NCBI GenBank assembly: GCA_963815185.1 | Contig: CAWFGC010000009.1 | Location: 248,001 to 312,000 of the forward strand | DNA from: SHZL01 sp963815185 | Lineage (GTDB): Bacteria; Pseudomonadota; Gammaproteobacteria; Xanthomonadales; SZUA-36 | DNA length: 64,000 nt | Direction: 5' to 3' | Part shown: positions 1-7,570 of the stretch, piece by piece | Position numbering within the stretch: the stretch's first letter is position 1 | Layout of the letters: each line of letters starts with the position of its first letter | The notes under the pieces: model-generated | What the model was told of the DNA's origin: nothing | Seen by the model: only the letters and a program-made list of their open reading frames with translations | Databases searched by the model: none | Program-made: the position numbers and the translations under genes

Positions 1-14
1 ACGGCTTCGCTCCC

Positions 15-744
15 TTACTGCTTACGCTGCGCGTAAGACGTGCGGTCGCTTTCGCCTGCGCTGTGAAAGCGGGTGAGGTTAACCTTGGGCCTGGGGACCA
101 AAGAGACCAGCCGGGCAATGGCCGTTCCTGCGCATCCCTGCGCTTGCGGCATACCTTACATCCTGTACATAAAATCCAGCGGTTCAAAGATGATATGCGT
201 CGTACCGTTTCGCAAGGGCGTCTTTAGCTCATAACGTAATTGACCATTACGGGTCAGTGACATGCGATTAGCGGATACGGCTGGCCTGGTGATGTAACGA
301 CACAAGCGCTCCAACTTCTCGCGCTCATTGGCCTGGGTAGCAACCCCGGCATGCAGTGAAAATCCCGCCGTTTTCCCCACTGTAGCCGGAGATGAGTTAT
401 CTGATTCACAGTCAGGCAAGGTTTGTAAGGTAAATACCTTGCGCCCCTGTTGCGGGCCGACCGCAATGCGATAGCGCATGCCCGAGCCGCCGCACGCAAG
501 ACCCGCAGGGTCGGAGTAAGAAGGCGAAGCCGTAGCGCGTAATGGAACTGCCGAGCAAGTGATGGATGGCGGCCTGATCTTCTTCACCGCCGGCAGATGA
601 AGTAAGCCAAGCTCCTTCGCCATCCTGTTCCAACAAACCCTGACGTTCCAGGAAATGGGCAATACGCCGGGCAATGGTATGGGTCAATTGGGTGAGTTCT
701 TTGCTTGTCGGCGCTTTGATCCGACGATGCATCAAAGGGGTCAC
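15..744 (-). pseudogene. IS91-family transposase, decayed C-terminal remnant
   Basis: This is the C-terminal part of an IS91/IS801-type (HUH, rolling-circle) transposase, broken into several frames on the minus strand. Family signatures read from different frames: RRIAHFLERQGLLEQD (about 690-640), then YRIAVGPQQGRKVFTLQTLP (about 475-415), GFSLHAGV, LERLCRYITRPAVS and TTHIIFEPLDF (ending near 171), and finally IARLVSLVPRPKVNLTRFH (119-63). The reading stops at a TAA at 15-17. The N-terminal zinc-binding and HUH nuclease parts are missing. At least one frameshift lies near 480-540. A 51-bp insertion at 120-170 splits the end and adds an in-frame stop. The gene cannot make an active transposase. 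It marks the left end of the window as accessory DNA. Confidence 0.85.
120..170. repeat. 51-bp insertion inside the IS91 remnant
   Basis: Removing these 51 bases restores the uninterrupted transposase reading LDF-IARL, so the segment is a clean insertion. It is flanked on both sides by AT, a possible 2-bp target duplication. On the minus strand it includes GCCGCAAGCGCAGG, also found at 25816-25829 upstream of parA and partly at 54899-54907. It carries a TAA in the transposase frame. It looks like a member of a small dispersed repeat family that can move, although no coding capacity is present. Confidence 0.6.
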
Positions 745-801
745 ATCAAAGGGGTCAGAACAACTCGATCCTCATCAAAGGGGTCAGAACAACTCGATCC
801 T
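744..801. repeat. Two perfect tandem copies of a 29-bp repeat
   Basis: Positions 744-772 and 773-801 are identical 29-mers beginning CATCAAAGGGGTCAGAAC. A partial copy (CATCAAAGGGGTCA) precedes them at 730-743. The motif recurs inverted and imperfect at about 1012-1035 (GATCTGACCCTTTTGAT). Together these bracket some 300 bp, like the ends of a small palindromic element. The GGGGTCAGA core also appears in the elements at 11577-11772 and 33117-33206. The bases 802-1044 hold no supported gene. Confidence 0.7.
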
Positions 802-1044
802 TAAACGGAAACCGTATCCGGCCCTCTCTTTCGGAGACATTTCCGCGGAAATTTTTCTCGAAACTACTTGAGCTATGGTCTGCAAGTTTGGTGTGAAGCG
901 GGAGTGGAAAAGTGAGGTTGGCTTGCCATAGCTTTTCGACGCTTGTTGGTTGGATTGCAAATTGCCCGGTTGTGGGTTTCGCGGCAACCTATCGACTGAT
1001 CAGCGATCAAGTTGATCTGACCCTTTTGATCCGACCCATTCCCG

Positions 1045-1260
1045 GTGCCAAAGACCTTTTCCCAATACTTGCTCGCCAAGCGCCGAGAAATGGGCTGGTC
1101 GATCGAGCAGGCAGCCCGGACACTCGGGGTCGAGCCGGGCTCGTGGAGGAATTGGGAACGCGGACAGAGGATTCTTTTGCATCAGCACCAAACCCAACTT
1201 ACTCGGCTACTTGGCATATCCGCCAATGACAAGTTGGGCTTCATCTTCCAGAATTTTTGA
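1045..1260 (+). CDS. Small helix-turn-helix DNA-binding protein (71 aa)
   Basis: This short protein is almost entirely one XRE-like helix-turn-helix. Residues 5-60 contain YLLAKRREMGWSIEQAARTL and GVEPGSWRNWERGQ, the usual second-helix and turn pattern of Cro/CI-type domains. The start is GTG with no obvious ribosome binding site. It follows directly on the inverted repeat at 1012-1035, so the beginning may belong to inserted DNA. It may be a freestanding regulator or the surviving fragment of a longer gene. No partner gene is evident, since the ParD antitoxin downstream has its own operator. Confidence 0.5.
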   Translation: MPKTFSQYLLAKRREMGWSIEQAARTLGVEPGSWRNWERGQRILLHQHQTQLTRLLGISANDKLGFIFQNF

Positions 1261-1279
1261 ACCTGGCACGTGGTGCGTA

Positions 1280-1301
1280 TATGGTGTAATAATGCACCAT
1301 A
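1280..1301. promoter_or_regulatory. Palindromic operator upstream of parD
   Basis: TATGGTG (1280-1286) and CACCATA (1295-1301) form a perfect 7-bp inverted repeat with an 8-bp AT-rich spacer, placed 22 bases before the antitoxin start. ParD-type ribbon-helix-helix antitoxins commonly repress their own promoter through such palindromes. That this is the ParD site is inference from position. Confidence 0.5.
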
Positions 1302-1323
1302 GGACTATTTTGGAGAATAACCC

Positions 1324-1566
1324 GTGCCAAGACAAAGTATCTCTTTCACCGAACCCAATACCAAATGGCTGAAGCTAAAGGTGGATATTGAGGGTGAGTA
1401 CAAAAGCAACAGCGAAGCCGTCAACGATTTGATCCGCAAAGCGCGTGAAATCGAGGGCATTCGCGCCCGGCTGATTCAGGCCGAGCAAAGTGGCTTTGCG
1501 AACATGACCGCTGACGAAATTCTTGCAAAATCAAAGGATGAGTTGCGGAAAAATGGGGAGTTATAA
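1324..1566 (+). CDS. parD: ParD-family antitoxin (80 aa)
   Basis: This is a type II antitoxin of the ParD/CopG ribbon-helix-helix class. The N-terminal strand ISFTEPNTKWLKLKV and helix EGEYKSNSEAVNDLIRKARE give the dimeric DNA-binding fold. The C-terminal half (residues 45-80) would wrap the toxin. The GTG start has a good ribosome binding site (GGAGAAT) seven bases upstream. A palindromic operator lies just ahead. The last 14 bases overlap the start of the toxin gene, as in intact parDE pairs. The toxin is truncated here, so the antitoxin is probably an orphan. Confidence 0.8.
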   Translation: MPRQSISFTEPNTKWLKLKVDIEGEYKSNSEAVNDLIRKAREIEGIRARLIQAEQSGFANMTADEILAKSKDELRKNGEL

Positions 1567-1684
1567 ACTTAGTGAAGATGCGCAGGCCGATCTGATACGG
1601 ATTCACCAGCGGGGTGTTCGCCTGTATGGTGAAGCCCAGGCCCCAATGCGCTTTGGGGTGTTTGTTTTGGTACTTAAGGAATGA
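1553..1684 (+). pseudogene. parE: Truncated ParE-family toxin (43 aa)
   Basis: The reading MGSYKLSEDAQADLIRI followed by HQRGVRLYGEAQA is the characteristic first 30 residues of ParE-type gyrase toxins. After residue 31 the family sequence is lost and the frame runs through unrelated codons to a TGA at 1682-1684. Normal ParE proteins are about 95-105 residues, so more than half is missing, including the C-terminal strands needed for activity. The gene overlaps parD by 14 bases. The bases 1685-1853 downstream hold nothing recognisable. Confidence 0.75.
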
Positions 1685-1853
1685 CAGCCCTGTCAATGGT
1701 TGAGCGTATGTCTCCGACCAAGAGGCTCTACCGGTGGGATTAAGTCCAGGTGTTGATCAACTTCTGCTTCCGGATCCGCTCGAATCGTTTCCGGCTTGCA
1801 GAAAGCTGGATGCTCGCTGCGCTCGTGGCCAGATTGAGGTTGTCTATACGCAA

Positions 1854-2477
1854 TCAGCTATGAAAGACAAAATCCCAAAATGGCGACGATACGCCAAAGC
1901 CGCGTCTGGTATCACGGAAATGATGTGCCAGATGATGACTGCGGATTTTGCTCAACAGCGGAGACTTGAATCCCTTCGCATGATGAATGGCGTAATGCAT
2001 CATGTCGTAGCCCAGGTAGCCGGCAATGAATCCGCTGAAAAATCCCCAAACCGAGGCGCCCAGCAACAGCCGGAAAAGCAACAGCAATAAAAACGCCAGT
2101 GGAATACTGACCGTAATCGGCATCACCAGCCGGTCCTTGTCCTGCGGGTATTGATGGTGCACTCCGTGCATCACAAACTGCATGCGGGTCTGGAACGGGC
2201 CGTTTGGGTCAAAGTGAAAAATGTAGCGGTGAAAGGCGTACTCAAACAGGGTCCAAAAGGCCAGGCCGGACAAAAACAGCCCGGCGGATACCAAGGCAGT
2301 CGTGCCGGAACGGAGGCTGAGGTAAAAAGCAATCACCATGACCGGCACGAACACCGCCAGCACCGTAGCGGGACGGATGCGGCTCAGGCGCTCCAGCACG
2401 CGGTTATGCTCGAACATCACCAGTTCGCCGCGTTGCGGCGCCAGATGTTGCGGAATGGGCTCGGTTCTGTGATTCAT
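1854..2477 (-). CDS. Fatty acid hydroxylase superfamily membrane protein
   Basis: This is a di-iron membrane hydroxylase of the sterol desaturase/fatty acid 2-hydroxylase group, about 207 residues. Histidine clusters that bind the metals are visible in order: HRYIFH, HGVHHQYPQD, HHAKGF and HHLAHHF near the C-terminus. Hydrophobic segments lie at VLAVFVPVMVIAFYLSL, TALVSAGLFLSGLAFW and IPLAFLLLLLFRLLLGASVW. The frame stays open further upstream, but that part is antisense to aroQ, so I place the start at the ATG at 2477. A second ATG at 2417 is possible. The gene is divergent from aroQ. The substrate (fatty acid or ceramide-like lipid) cannot be told from sequence. Confidence 0.8.
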   Translation of the reverse strand: MNHRTEPIPQHLAPQRGELVMFEHNRVLERLSRIRPATVLAVFVPVMVIAFYLSLRSGTTALVSAGLFLSGLAFWTLFEYAFHRYIFHFDPNGPFQTRMQFVMHGVHHQYPQDKDRLVMPITVSIPLAFLLLLLFRLLLGASVWGFFSGFIAGYLGYDMMHYAIHHAKGFKSPLLSKIRSHHLAHHFRDTRRGFGVSSPFWDFVFHS

Positions 2478-2673
2478 CGTGGTGCAGAATATACTGTATC
2501 CGGGATTGGTTTTCACTGCTGTAGGATGTAAAAATCTGCGCACACACGGAACCCGGGGAATTCCCGGGTGATTTTGCGTCAAATTGTTTCGATCTGCGTC
2601 AATACGGTGGCGAATTGTGGACAAAGTCCGATTTGTCGTGCAGACTGCCTTTCCCCAAAGCGAGAGCGTACCC

Positions 2674-3114
2674 GTGGCCAGAATCCTTGTTATCAATGGC
2701 CCAAACCTGAATTTGCTGGGTGGCCGGGAGCCGGAACAGTATGGCCACCGGACCTTGCAGGAGATCATGGAGGATCTCGATCGTTTCGCCGGCGCCTGTG
2801 GGCACGAGTTGTACCACCAGCAGAGCAATAGCGAAGGCGCACTGGTGGACATCGTGCATCAGGCGGCCGCTGACCATGTCGACTACATCATACTCAACCC
2901 GGCCGGCTACACCCACACCAGCGTGGTGTTGCGTGACGCCTTGCTGGCCGTTGAGATTCCTTTCGTTGAAGTGCACCTTTCCCTGATGCACGCCCGCGAA
3001 CCGTTCCGTCACAAGTCTTTTTTCTCTGACATTGCCCTCGGCGTGATCAGTGGATTCAGGGGCGAGAGCTATATGCTGGCCCTGCAGGCAATCGTCAACC
3101 GCATTGAACCCTGA
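2674..3114 (+). CDS. aroQ: 3-dehydroquinate dehydratase, type II
   Basis: AroQ removes water from 3-dehydroquinate to give 3-dehydroshikimate, the third step of the shikimate pathway, in the cytosol. The sequence opens with ARILVINGPNLNLLGGREP, which carries the type II signature and active-site region. It continues with HELYHQQSNSEGALVDIVH, LNPAGYTHTSVVLRDAL and EVHLSLMHAREPFRHKSFFS. I choose the GTG at 2674, which gives 146 residues, the usual family length. The open frame reaches back to 2584, but the extra residues do not match the family. It is the first gene of the aroQ-accB-accC-prmA cluster common in gammaproteobacteria. Confidence 0.93.
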   Translation: MARILVINGPNLNLLGGREPEQYGHRTLQEIMEDLDRFAGACGHELYHQQSNSEGALVDIVHQAAADHVDYIILNPAGYTHTSVVLRDALLAVEIPFVEVHLSLMHAREPFRHKSFFSDIALGVISGFRGESYMLALQAIVNRIEP

Positions 3115-3162
3115 AGGCTGTTCGACAGGCCTTCAATGCCGCAAGGCGGGAGCACAGAGCGC

Positions 3163-3633
3163 ATGGATATCAGAAAAGTAAAAAAGCTCATTGAGTTGTT
3201 GGAAGAATCCAACCTCACCGAAATTGAAATCGTCGAGGGCGAGGAATCCGTGCGGCTGAGCCGTGGCGGCACGGTTACCCCGCCACCACCCGTCGCCACA
3301 CCCGCGCCGACGGTAGCCACAACCGCCATGCCCGCGCCAGCGCTCGCTACGCCGGCGGCCCGTGCGGAACCTGAAACTGAAGACGAGGCCCTGCCGGAAG
3401 GCGAAGTATTGCGTTCGCCAATGGTCGGTACGTTTTATTCATCGCCCAATCCGGAAGCCGAACCGTTTGTTTCCCTGGGGCAGAAAGTCAGCGAAGGCGA
3501 AACCCTGTGCATTATCGAGGCGATGAAGATGTTCAATCAGATCGAAGCCGAGGTTTCGGGCACGGTGGTAGCGATTCTCGCCGAAACCGGCCAACCGGTG
3601 GAGTTCGACCAGCCATTGTTCGTCATCCGCTGA
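3163..3633 (+). CDS. accB: Biotin carboxyl carrier protein of acetyl-CoA carboxylase
   Basis: AccB carries the biotin that AccC carboxylates, for malonyl-CoA synthesis at the start of fatty acid synthesis. The N-terminus MDIRKVKKLIELLEESNLTE is typical. A Pro/Ala-rich linker spans roughly residues 48-75. The C-terminal biotinyl domain has the acceptor motif EAMKMFN, with the biotinylated lysine at about residue 122. The ATG at 3163 gives 156 residues; an upstream in-frame ATG at 3136 is unlikely. It lies 48 bases after aroQ and 8 bases before accC. Confidence 0.95.
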   Translation: MDIRKVKKLIELLEESNLTEIEIVEGEESVRLSRGGTVTPPPPVATPAPTVATTAMPAPALATPAARAEPETEDEALPEGEVLRSPMVGTFYSSPNPEAEPFVSLGQKVSEGETLCIIEAMKMFNQIEAEVSGTVVAILAETGQPVEFDQPLFVIR

Positions 3634-3641
3634 ATTGAAGC

Positions 3642-5003
3642 ATGGCGGCGCTGGAAAAAATTGTGATTGCGAATCGCGGCGAAATCGCGTTGCGTATCCT
3701 GCGCGCCTGCCATTCCATGGGCATCAAGACCGTAGCGGTGCACTCGACCGTGGACCGCAACCTGAAGCACGTCGCGATGGCGGATGAATCGGTCTGTATC
3801 GGGCCCGCCCCGGCCGGCGAGAGTTACCTGAACATTCCCGCCATCATCGCCGCGACCGAGGTCACGGACGCGGTGGCGATCCATCCGGGCTATGGTTTTT
3901 TGGCGGAAAATGCCGATTTCGCGGAACGCGTGGAACAGAGCGGATTCATTTTCATCGGGCCGAGGCCGGAAACCATTCGCCTGATGGGCGACAAGGTCTC
4001 CGCGATCAAGGCCATGCGGGAAGCCGGTGTCCCCTGTGTGCCCGGTTCCGACGGGCCACTGCCTGTTGATCCGGCAGAATGCCTTGAGATTGGCCGTAAA
4101 GTCGGCTACCCGGTCATCATCAAGGCGTCAGCGGGCGGCGGCGGGCGCGGTATGCGCGTGGTTCGCACCGAGGCGCACCTCAGCAATGCCTTGCAACTCA
4201 CCCGCCAGGAAGCGCAAAGCACTTTCGGCGATGCTACCGTTTATCTGGAAAAATACCTCCTGAATCCGCGTCATATCGAGATCCAGGTAATGGCCGACCA
4301 GCACGGCAATGCCGTTCATTTTGGTGAGCGCGATTGCTCCACGCAACGGCGGCATCAAAAGGTCATCGAGGAAGCGCCGGCACCGGGCATCACTCAGCAG
4401 CAGCGTGACCGGATCGGCACGGTCTGCGTTGAAGCCTGCCGGCGTATTGGCTACCGCGGCGCAGGCACGTTCGAGTTCCTGTATGACGAGGGCCAGTTTT
4501 ATTTCATTGAAATGAACACGCGCATCCAGGTGGAGCACCCGGTCACTGAACGCATTACGGGTGCGGATCTGGTGCGCGAGCAGATTCTGGTGGCGGCGGG
4601 CGAGAAATTGTCGTACCGGCAGAAGGACATCCACATCCGCGGCCATGCCATCGAATGCCGCATCAATGCGGAGGACCCGGAATCCTTTATGCCCAGCCCG
4701 GGATTGATTCAGGGTTTTCATGCGCCCGGCGGTCCCGGCATCCGCATGGAATCGCACATCTATGACGGTTATCGGGTGCCGCCGAATTACGACTCGATGA
4801 TCGCCAAAGTGATTTCCCATGGCCAGGACCGGGAAATGGCCATCGCCCGCATGCGCGTCGCGCTGGACGAGTTCGTGCTCAACGGCATCAAGACGAACAC
4901 GCCGCTGCACAAGTGGTTGTTGAGAGATCCCGGTTTTCTCAAGGGCGGTTTCAACATCCACTACCTGGAAAAACGCCTGCTGGAAAGAGCCAGCGCTGTT
5001 TAA
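3642..5003 (+). CDS. accC: Acetyl-CoA carboxylase, biotin carboxylase subunit
   Basis: AccC uses ATP and bicarbonate to carboxylate the biotin on AccB. The 453-residue length matches the family. Visible parts are the N-terminal biotin carboxylase domain (KIVIANRGEIALRILRAC), the glycine-rich ATP-grasp loop KASAGGGGRGMRVV near residue 165, FGERDCSTQRRHQKVIEEAP near 230, and the catalytic stretch EMNTRIQVEHPVTE near 290. The C-terminal domain includes GHAIECRINAEDP. It follows accB by 8 bases, so the two are almost certainly co-transcribed. The reading frame is clean. Confidence 0.97.
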   Translation: MAALEKIVIANRGEIALRILRACHSMGIKTVAVHSTVDRNLKHVAMADESVCIGPAPAGESYLNIPAIIAATEVTDAVAIHPGYGFLAENADFAERVEQSGFIFIGPRPETIRLMGDKVSAIKAMREAGVPCVPGSDGPLPVDPAECLEIGRKVGYPVIIKASAGGGGRGMRVVRTEAHLSNALQLTRQEAQSTFGDATVYLEKYLLNPRHIEIQVMADQHGNAVHFGERDCSTQRRHQKVIEEAPAPGITQQQRDRIGTVCVEACRRIGYRGAGTFEFLYDEGQFYFIEMNTRIQVEHPVTERITGADLVREQILVAAGEKLSYRQKDIHIRGHAIECRINAEDPESFMPSPGLIQGFHAPGGPGIRMESHIYDGYRVPPNYDSMIAKVISHGQDREMAIARMRVALDEFVLNGIKTNTPLHKWLLRDPGFLKGGFNIHYLEKRLLERASAV

Positions 5004-5013
5004 TGAGCCTCTG

Positions 5014-5895
5014 ATGGCCTGGGCGGAAGTCTGCTTCGACATTCCCCGGGAACGGGTGGCAGTCAGTGAATCGGCCTTGCAGGAGTTGGGCGCACTGGCG
5101 GTCACCTTGCTGGATCAGGCCGACCAGCCGGTGCTCGAACCCCAGCCGGGCACCGTGCCCTTGTGGCCGCAGGTGCAGGTGCGCGCCTTATTTCCTGCCG
5201 GCGTTCAACGCAGTGAAGTTTCCCTGGCCTTGCAGCACGTTGCAGGGCTCGACCGGCCGCAGGCCCTCGTCTGGCGGGATGTGGCTGACCAGGTTTGGGA
5301 GCGCGCCTGGATGGATCGCTTCCAGCCCATGCAGTTTGGCCAACGCCTGTGGATCGTGCCTTCCGGCATGGAAGCGCCCGACGATGCACGCGCGCTTGTG
5401 CTCCGCCTGGACCCCGGTCTGGCCTTCGGCACGGGCACCCACCCGACCACCGCAATGTGCCTGCAATGGATCGATGCGCAGGAATTCGCCGGGCAGAGGG
5501 TCGTGGACTACGGTTGCGGTTCGGGTGTGCTGGGCATTGCCTGCGCAATGAAGGGGGCACAGGCGGTGGTTTGCGTGGATAATGATCCCCAGGCGCTGGA
5601 AGCAACGGCCGCCAATGCGGCCCGTAACGGTGTTTTGGACCGCGTCGCTTGCCGGACGGCGCAGGCGTTTCGGGAACAAGAGGCGGACGTGGTGCTGGCC
5701 AACATTCTTGCCGCTCCGCTGATCGATCTGGCGCCGCGGTTGCAGCGCTGCCTGCGCACCGGCAGTCACATCGTTCTATCGGGAATACTGCAGGAGCAGG
5801 CGCAAACGGTGGCACAGGCCTATCGACAGACATGCGGTGATATGGAAGTCTGTGAGCAGGAGGGCTGGGTGCGGCTGCACGGCCGCGCCGGTTGA
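5014..5895 (+). CDS. prmA: Ribosomal protein L11 methyltransferase
   Basis: PrmA methylates several amino groups of ribosomal protein L11. The N-terminal substrate-recognition domain covers about residues 1-60. A linker with WERAWMDRFQPMQFGQRLWI leads into the SAM-binding Rossmann domain. Motif I is VVDYGCGSGVLGIACA (about 167-182), and the post-I acidic motif is AVVCVDNDPQALEAT. The signature DPGLAFGTGTHPTT lies just before motif I, and VVLANILAAPLIDLAP carries motif IV. At 293 residues it has the family length. It starts 10 bases after accC and belongs to the same cluster. Confidence 0.95.
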   Translation: MAWAEVCFDIPRERVAVSESALQELGALAVTLLDQADQPVLEPQPGTVPLWPQVQVRALFPAGVQRSEVSLALQHVAGLDRPQALVWRDVADQVWERAWMDRFQPMQFGQRLWIVPSGMEAPDDARALVLRLDPGLAFGTGTHPTTAMCLQWIDAQEFAGQRVVDYGCGSGVLGIACAMKGAQAVVCVDNDPQALEATAANAARNGVLDRVACRTAQAFREQEADVVLANILAAPLIDLAPRLQRCLRTGSHIVLSGILQEQAQTVAQAYRQTCGDMEVCEQEGWVRLHGRAG

Positions 5896-5910
5896 TCATG
5901 GAGGCATGAG

Positions 5911-6486
5911 ATGAGTGCGTCCGATGGTGACAGAGTCATGATCAATCTGGGTTCCGGGCATTGGAAGTTAGACGGCTGGGTCAATGTGGATCTCGATGCT
6001 GACAGCCGGCCCGATGTATGTGCAAATCTCAGTGGTGGTCTGCCTTTTCGCGATCAGTGCGCAGACTTCATGCATACCGAGGACTTCATCGACCAGTTGG
6101 ACCTGCAACACGCCGGTGATTTCTTGCGCGAGTGTCACCGCGTGCTGAAACCGGGCGGCGTGATACGGGTGTTGACACCGGATGTCGAGCAACTGGCGCG
6201 CCTGTACCTGCATCAACCCGAAGCGCTGAAGGCTTTGTGGCAGGATCATGTCGGTGTTCCGCTCAGCCTGGGAACGGCGGCTGAGATCCTCAACCTGGGC
6301 ATGCGCTTCGCCGGCCACACTTTTCTCTACGATGCCGAAACCTTTGCCCGGCTGGCCGCCGATTGCGGCTTCCGCGCGGAGCGTGTTTCCTTCCAGACCA
6401 GCGCATGCCCGCAACTTCGCGGCCACGATCTGCGCAGCCCCGAAAAAGCCATCAGCCTCTACCACGACTGTTACAAGATCAACTGA
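5911..6486 (+). CDS. Class I SAM-dependent methyltransferase
   Basis: This 191-residue protein has a methyltransferase type 11-like fold. INLGSGHWKLDGWVNVDLDA near the N-terminus holds the SAM-binding loop and the acidic residue that binds the ribose. ECHRVLKPGGVIRVLTPDVE (about residues 71-90) is the strand-4 motif common in methyltransferases acting on small molecules or sugars. A strong ribosome binding site (GGAGG) precedes the ATG. It sits 15 bases after prmA and may share its transcript. The substrate is unknown. Genes of this type often modify cell-surface polysaccharides, but nothing here shows that. Confidence 0.8.
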   Translation: MSASDGDRVMINLGSGHWKLDGWVNVDLDADSRPDVCANLSGGLPFRDQCADFMHTEDFIDQLDLQHAGDFLRECHRVLKPGGVIRVLTPDVEQLARLYLHQPEALKALWQDHVGVPLSLGTAAEILNLGMRFAGHTFLYDAETFARLAADCGFRAERVSFQTSACPQLRGHDLRSPEKAISLYHDCYKIN

Positions 6487-6501
6487 ATCATCCCCCAGGC
6501 G

Positions 6502-6685
6502 CGAAGGGGCGGCGCTTCCTTTTCACACCCATAAAGGATGCCGAGCGACGCAGGAGCGATGATCGGCTGGACAGGGAGTCCAGCCAGGCCCGCCCGGGCA
6601 GGAAGCCCCGTCGGGCCGTGTTCAAAGCGCGGGAGCGGGGGCCGGCCATCCGTCCGGGCGTGAAAAAGGAAGCGCCGCCCCTTCG
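6502..6685. repeat. 184-bp element with 25-26-bp inverted terminal repeats
   Basis: The left arm (6502-6526, starting CGAAGGGGCGGCGCTTCC) is the reverse complement of the right arm (6660-6685) except for one extra A. Inside is a perfect hairpin: GGCTGGAC (6565-6572) pairs with GTCCAGCC (6578-6585) around a 5-base loop. The element has no coding potential. It fills the space between two convergent genes and could act as a transcription barrier. Its shape suggests a miniature transposable or REP-like unit. Confidence 0.75.
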
Positions 6686-6718
6686 GAGGGCGCAAAACGG
6701 GTTTGGATTGGCGACGAA

Positions 6719-7525
6719 TTATGACCGGATCAGGTTCAGCAATTCCTCTGCTGAATGCCAGTCGCGGCCGCAAACGAAACGGGGCAGGTTCCAGCGATCG
6801 GAGGTGCGGATAACGGCTCCCGGGTCGGTGCCCAGCGCCGCGCGGCAACCGTGCACCTCGGGGTATTGCGGAAAGAACTGCTCGCGTATGTAGGCGCTGG
6901 ACTGGCCGAAAGGATAGGCAAAATAGCGCGGCCGGCGGCCGGTGACATGTTCGATGGTGCCGGCGGCCTGAACGACTTGCTGCAAACACTGCTCGTGGGT
7001 GTCGATGGTGTGGAACGCGCCGCGCTGTTCGCCCGCCAGATCTGGGTGGTTATGGTCCCAGCCGTGATTTTCGATGGCGATCAGGCCGTCCGCATCGGTG
7101 CCACGCCACCAGTCGTCGCTGATCCAGCCCTGTCCAAACAGGGAACCGGAGTCGATGATCTGGCGTGCTTCGCGGCTGGCGATCACAAAAGACGTGGCGT
7201 GCAGGGGCGAGGGCAGTGGCGGTGACTGATCGAGGAAATCGCGGAGAATGCCGTCGAAGCTGCGCTGCACACCGTGACCGGGATAGTCAAGATCGCGCAC
7301 ATCGAAATCGCAGCCATCGTCGAATGTCAAAACGACTGCGCGCTTCAGGCCGTCAAGCTCCTGCTCACCGTCGAGCCAGCCCGCAAGCCAATTGAGCGGT
7401 ATTACCTGATAGTCAGCCTGGTGTAATGCGCGCAAATCCTGCTGCAGGGCGATGTGGTCGTTGTGCGCGTAGCCATCGCCGCTGATGTTCTGTGAATGAT
7501 AGGTCAGGATGGGGCAAGACAGCAT
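6719..7525 (-). CDS. Polysaccharide deacetylase family protein
   Basis: This is a NodB-homology carbohydrate esterase-like protein of 268 residues. The first catalytic motif is TFDDG (residues 67-71), with the aspartates that serve as base and metal ligand. The second, ENHGWDHNH (152-160), resembles the H-x3-H metal-binding motif with a substitution pattern common in distant members. YFAYPFGQSS near 205 matches the third motif. The opening CPILTYHSQN is typical of this family. No signal peptide is visible, so it may act in the cytosol or on nascent polymer. It is divergent from the acyltransferase-like gene, with a 45-bp shared upstream region. Confidence 0.8.
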   Translation of the reverse strand: MLSCPILTYHSQNISGDGYAHNDHIALQQDLRALHQADYQVIPLNWLAGWLDGEQELDGLKRAVVLTFDDGCDFDVRDLDYPGHGVQRSFDGILRDFLDQSPPLPSPLHATSFVIASREARQIIDSGSLFGQGWISDDWWRGTDADGLIAIENHGWDHNHPDLAGEQRGAFHTIDTHEQCLQQVVQAAGTIEHVTGRRPRYFAYPFGQSSAYIREQFFPQYPEVHGCRAALGTDPGAVIRTSDRWNLPRFVCGRDWHSAEELLNLIRS

Positions 7526-7570
7526 GAGAGTTACCAGACATTACAGGTCGATTAGTGGATAATTGGCACC

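Noticed and set aside
1734..2090. 118-residue open frame opposite the fatty acid hydroxylase
   Set aside because: It lies antisense to the histidine-motif gene, has no family features and no ribosome binding site.
2478..2852. N-terminal extension of the hydroxylase frame to 332 residues
   Set aside because: The extra part is antisense to aroQ and does not resemble the family; the conserved protein begins near 2477.
4128..5105. 325-residue antisense frame across accC
   Set aside because: A shadow of GC-rich codon use; accC is fully conserved on the other strand.
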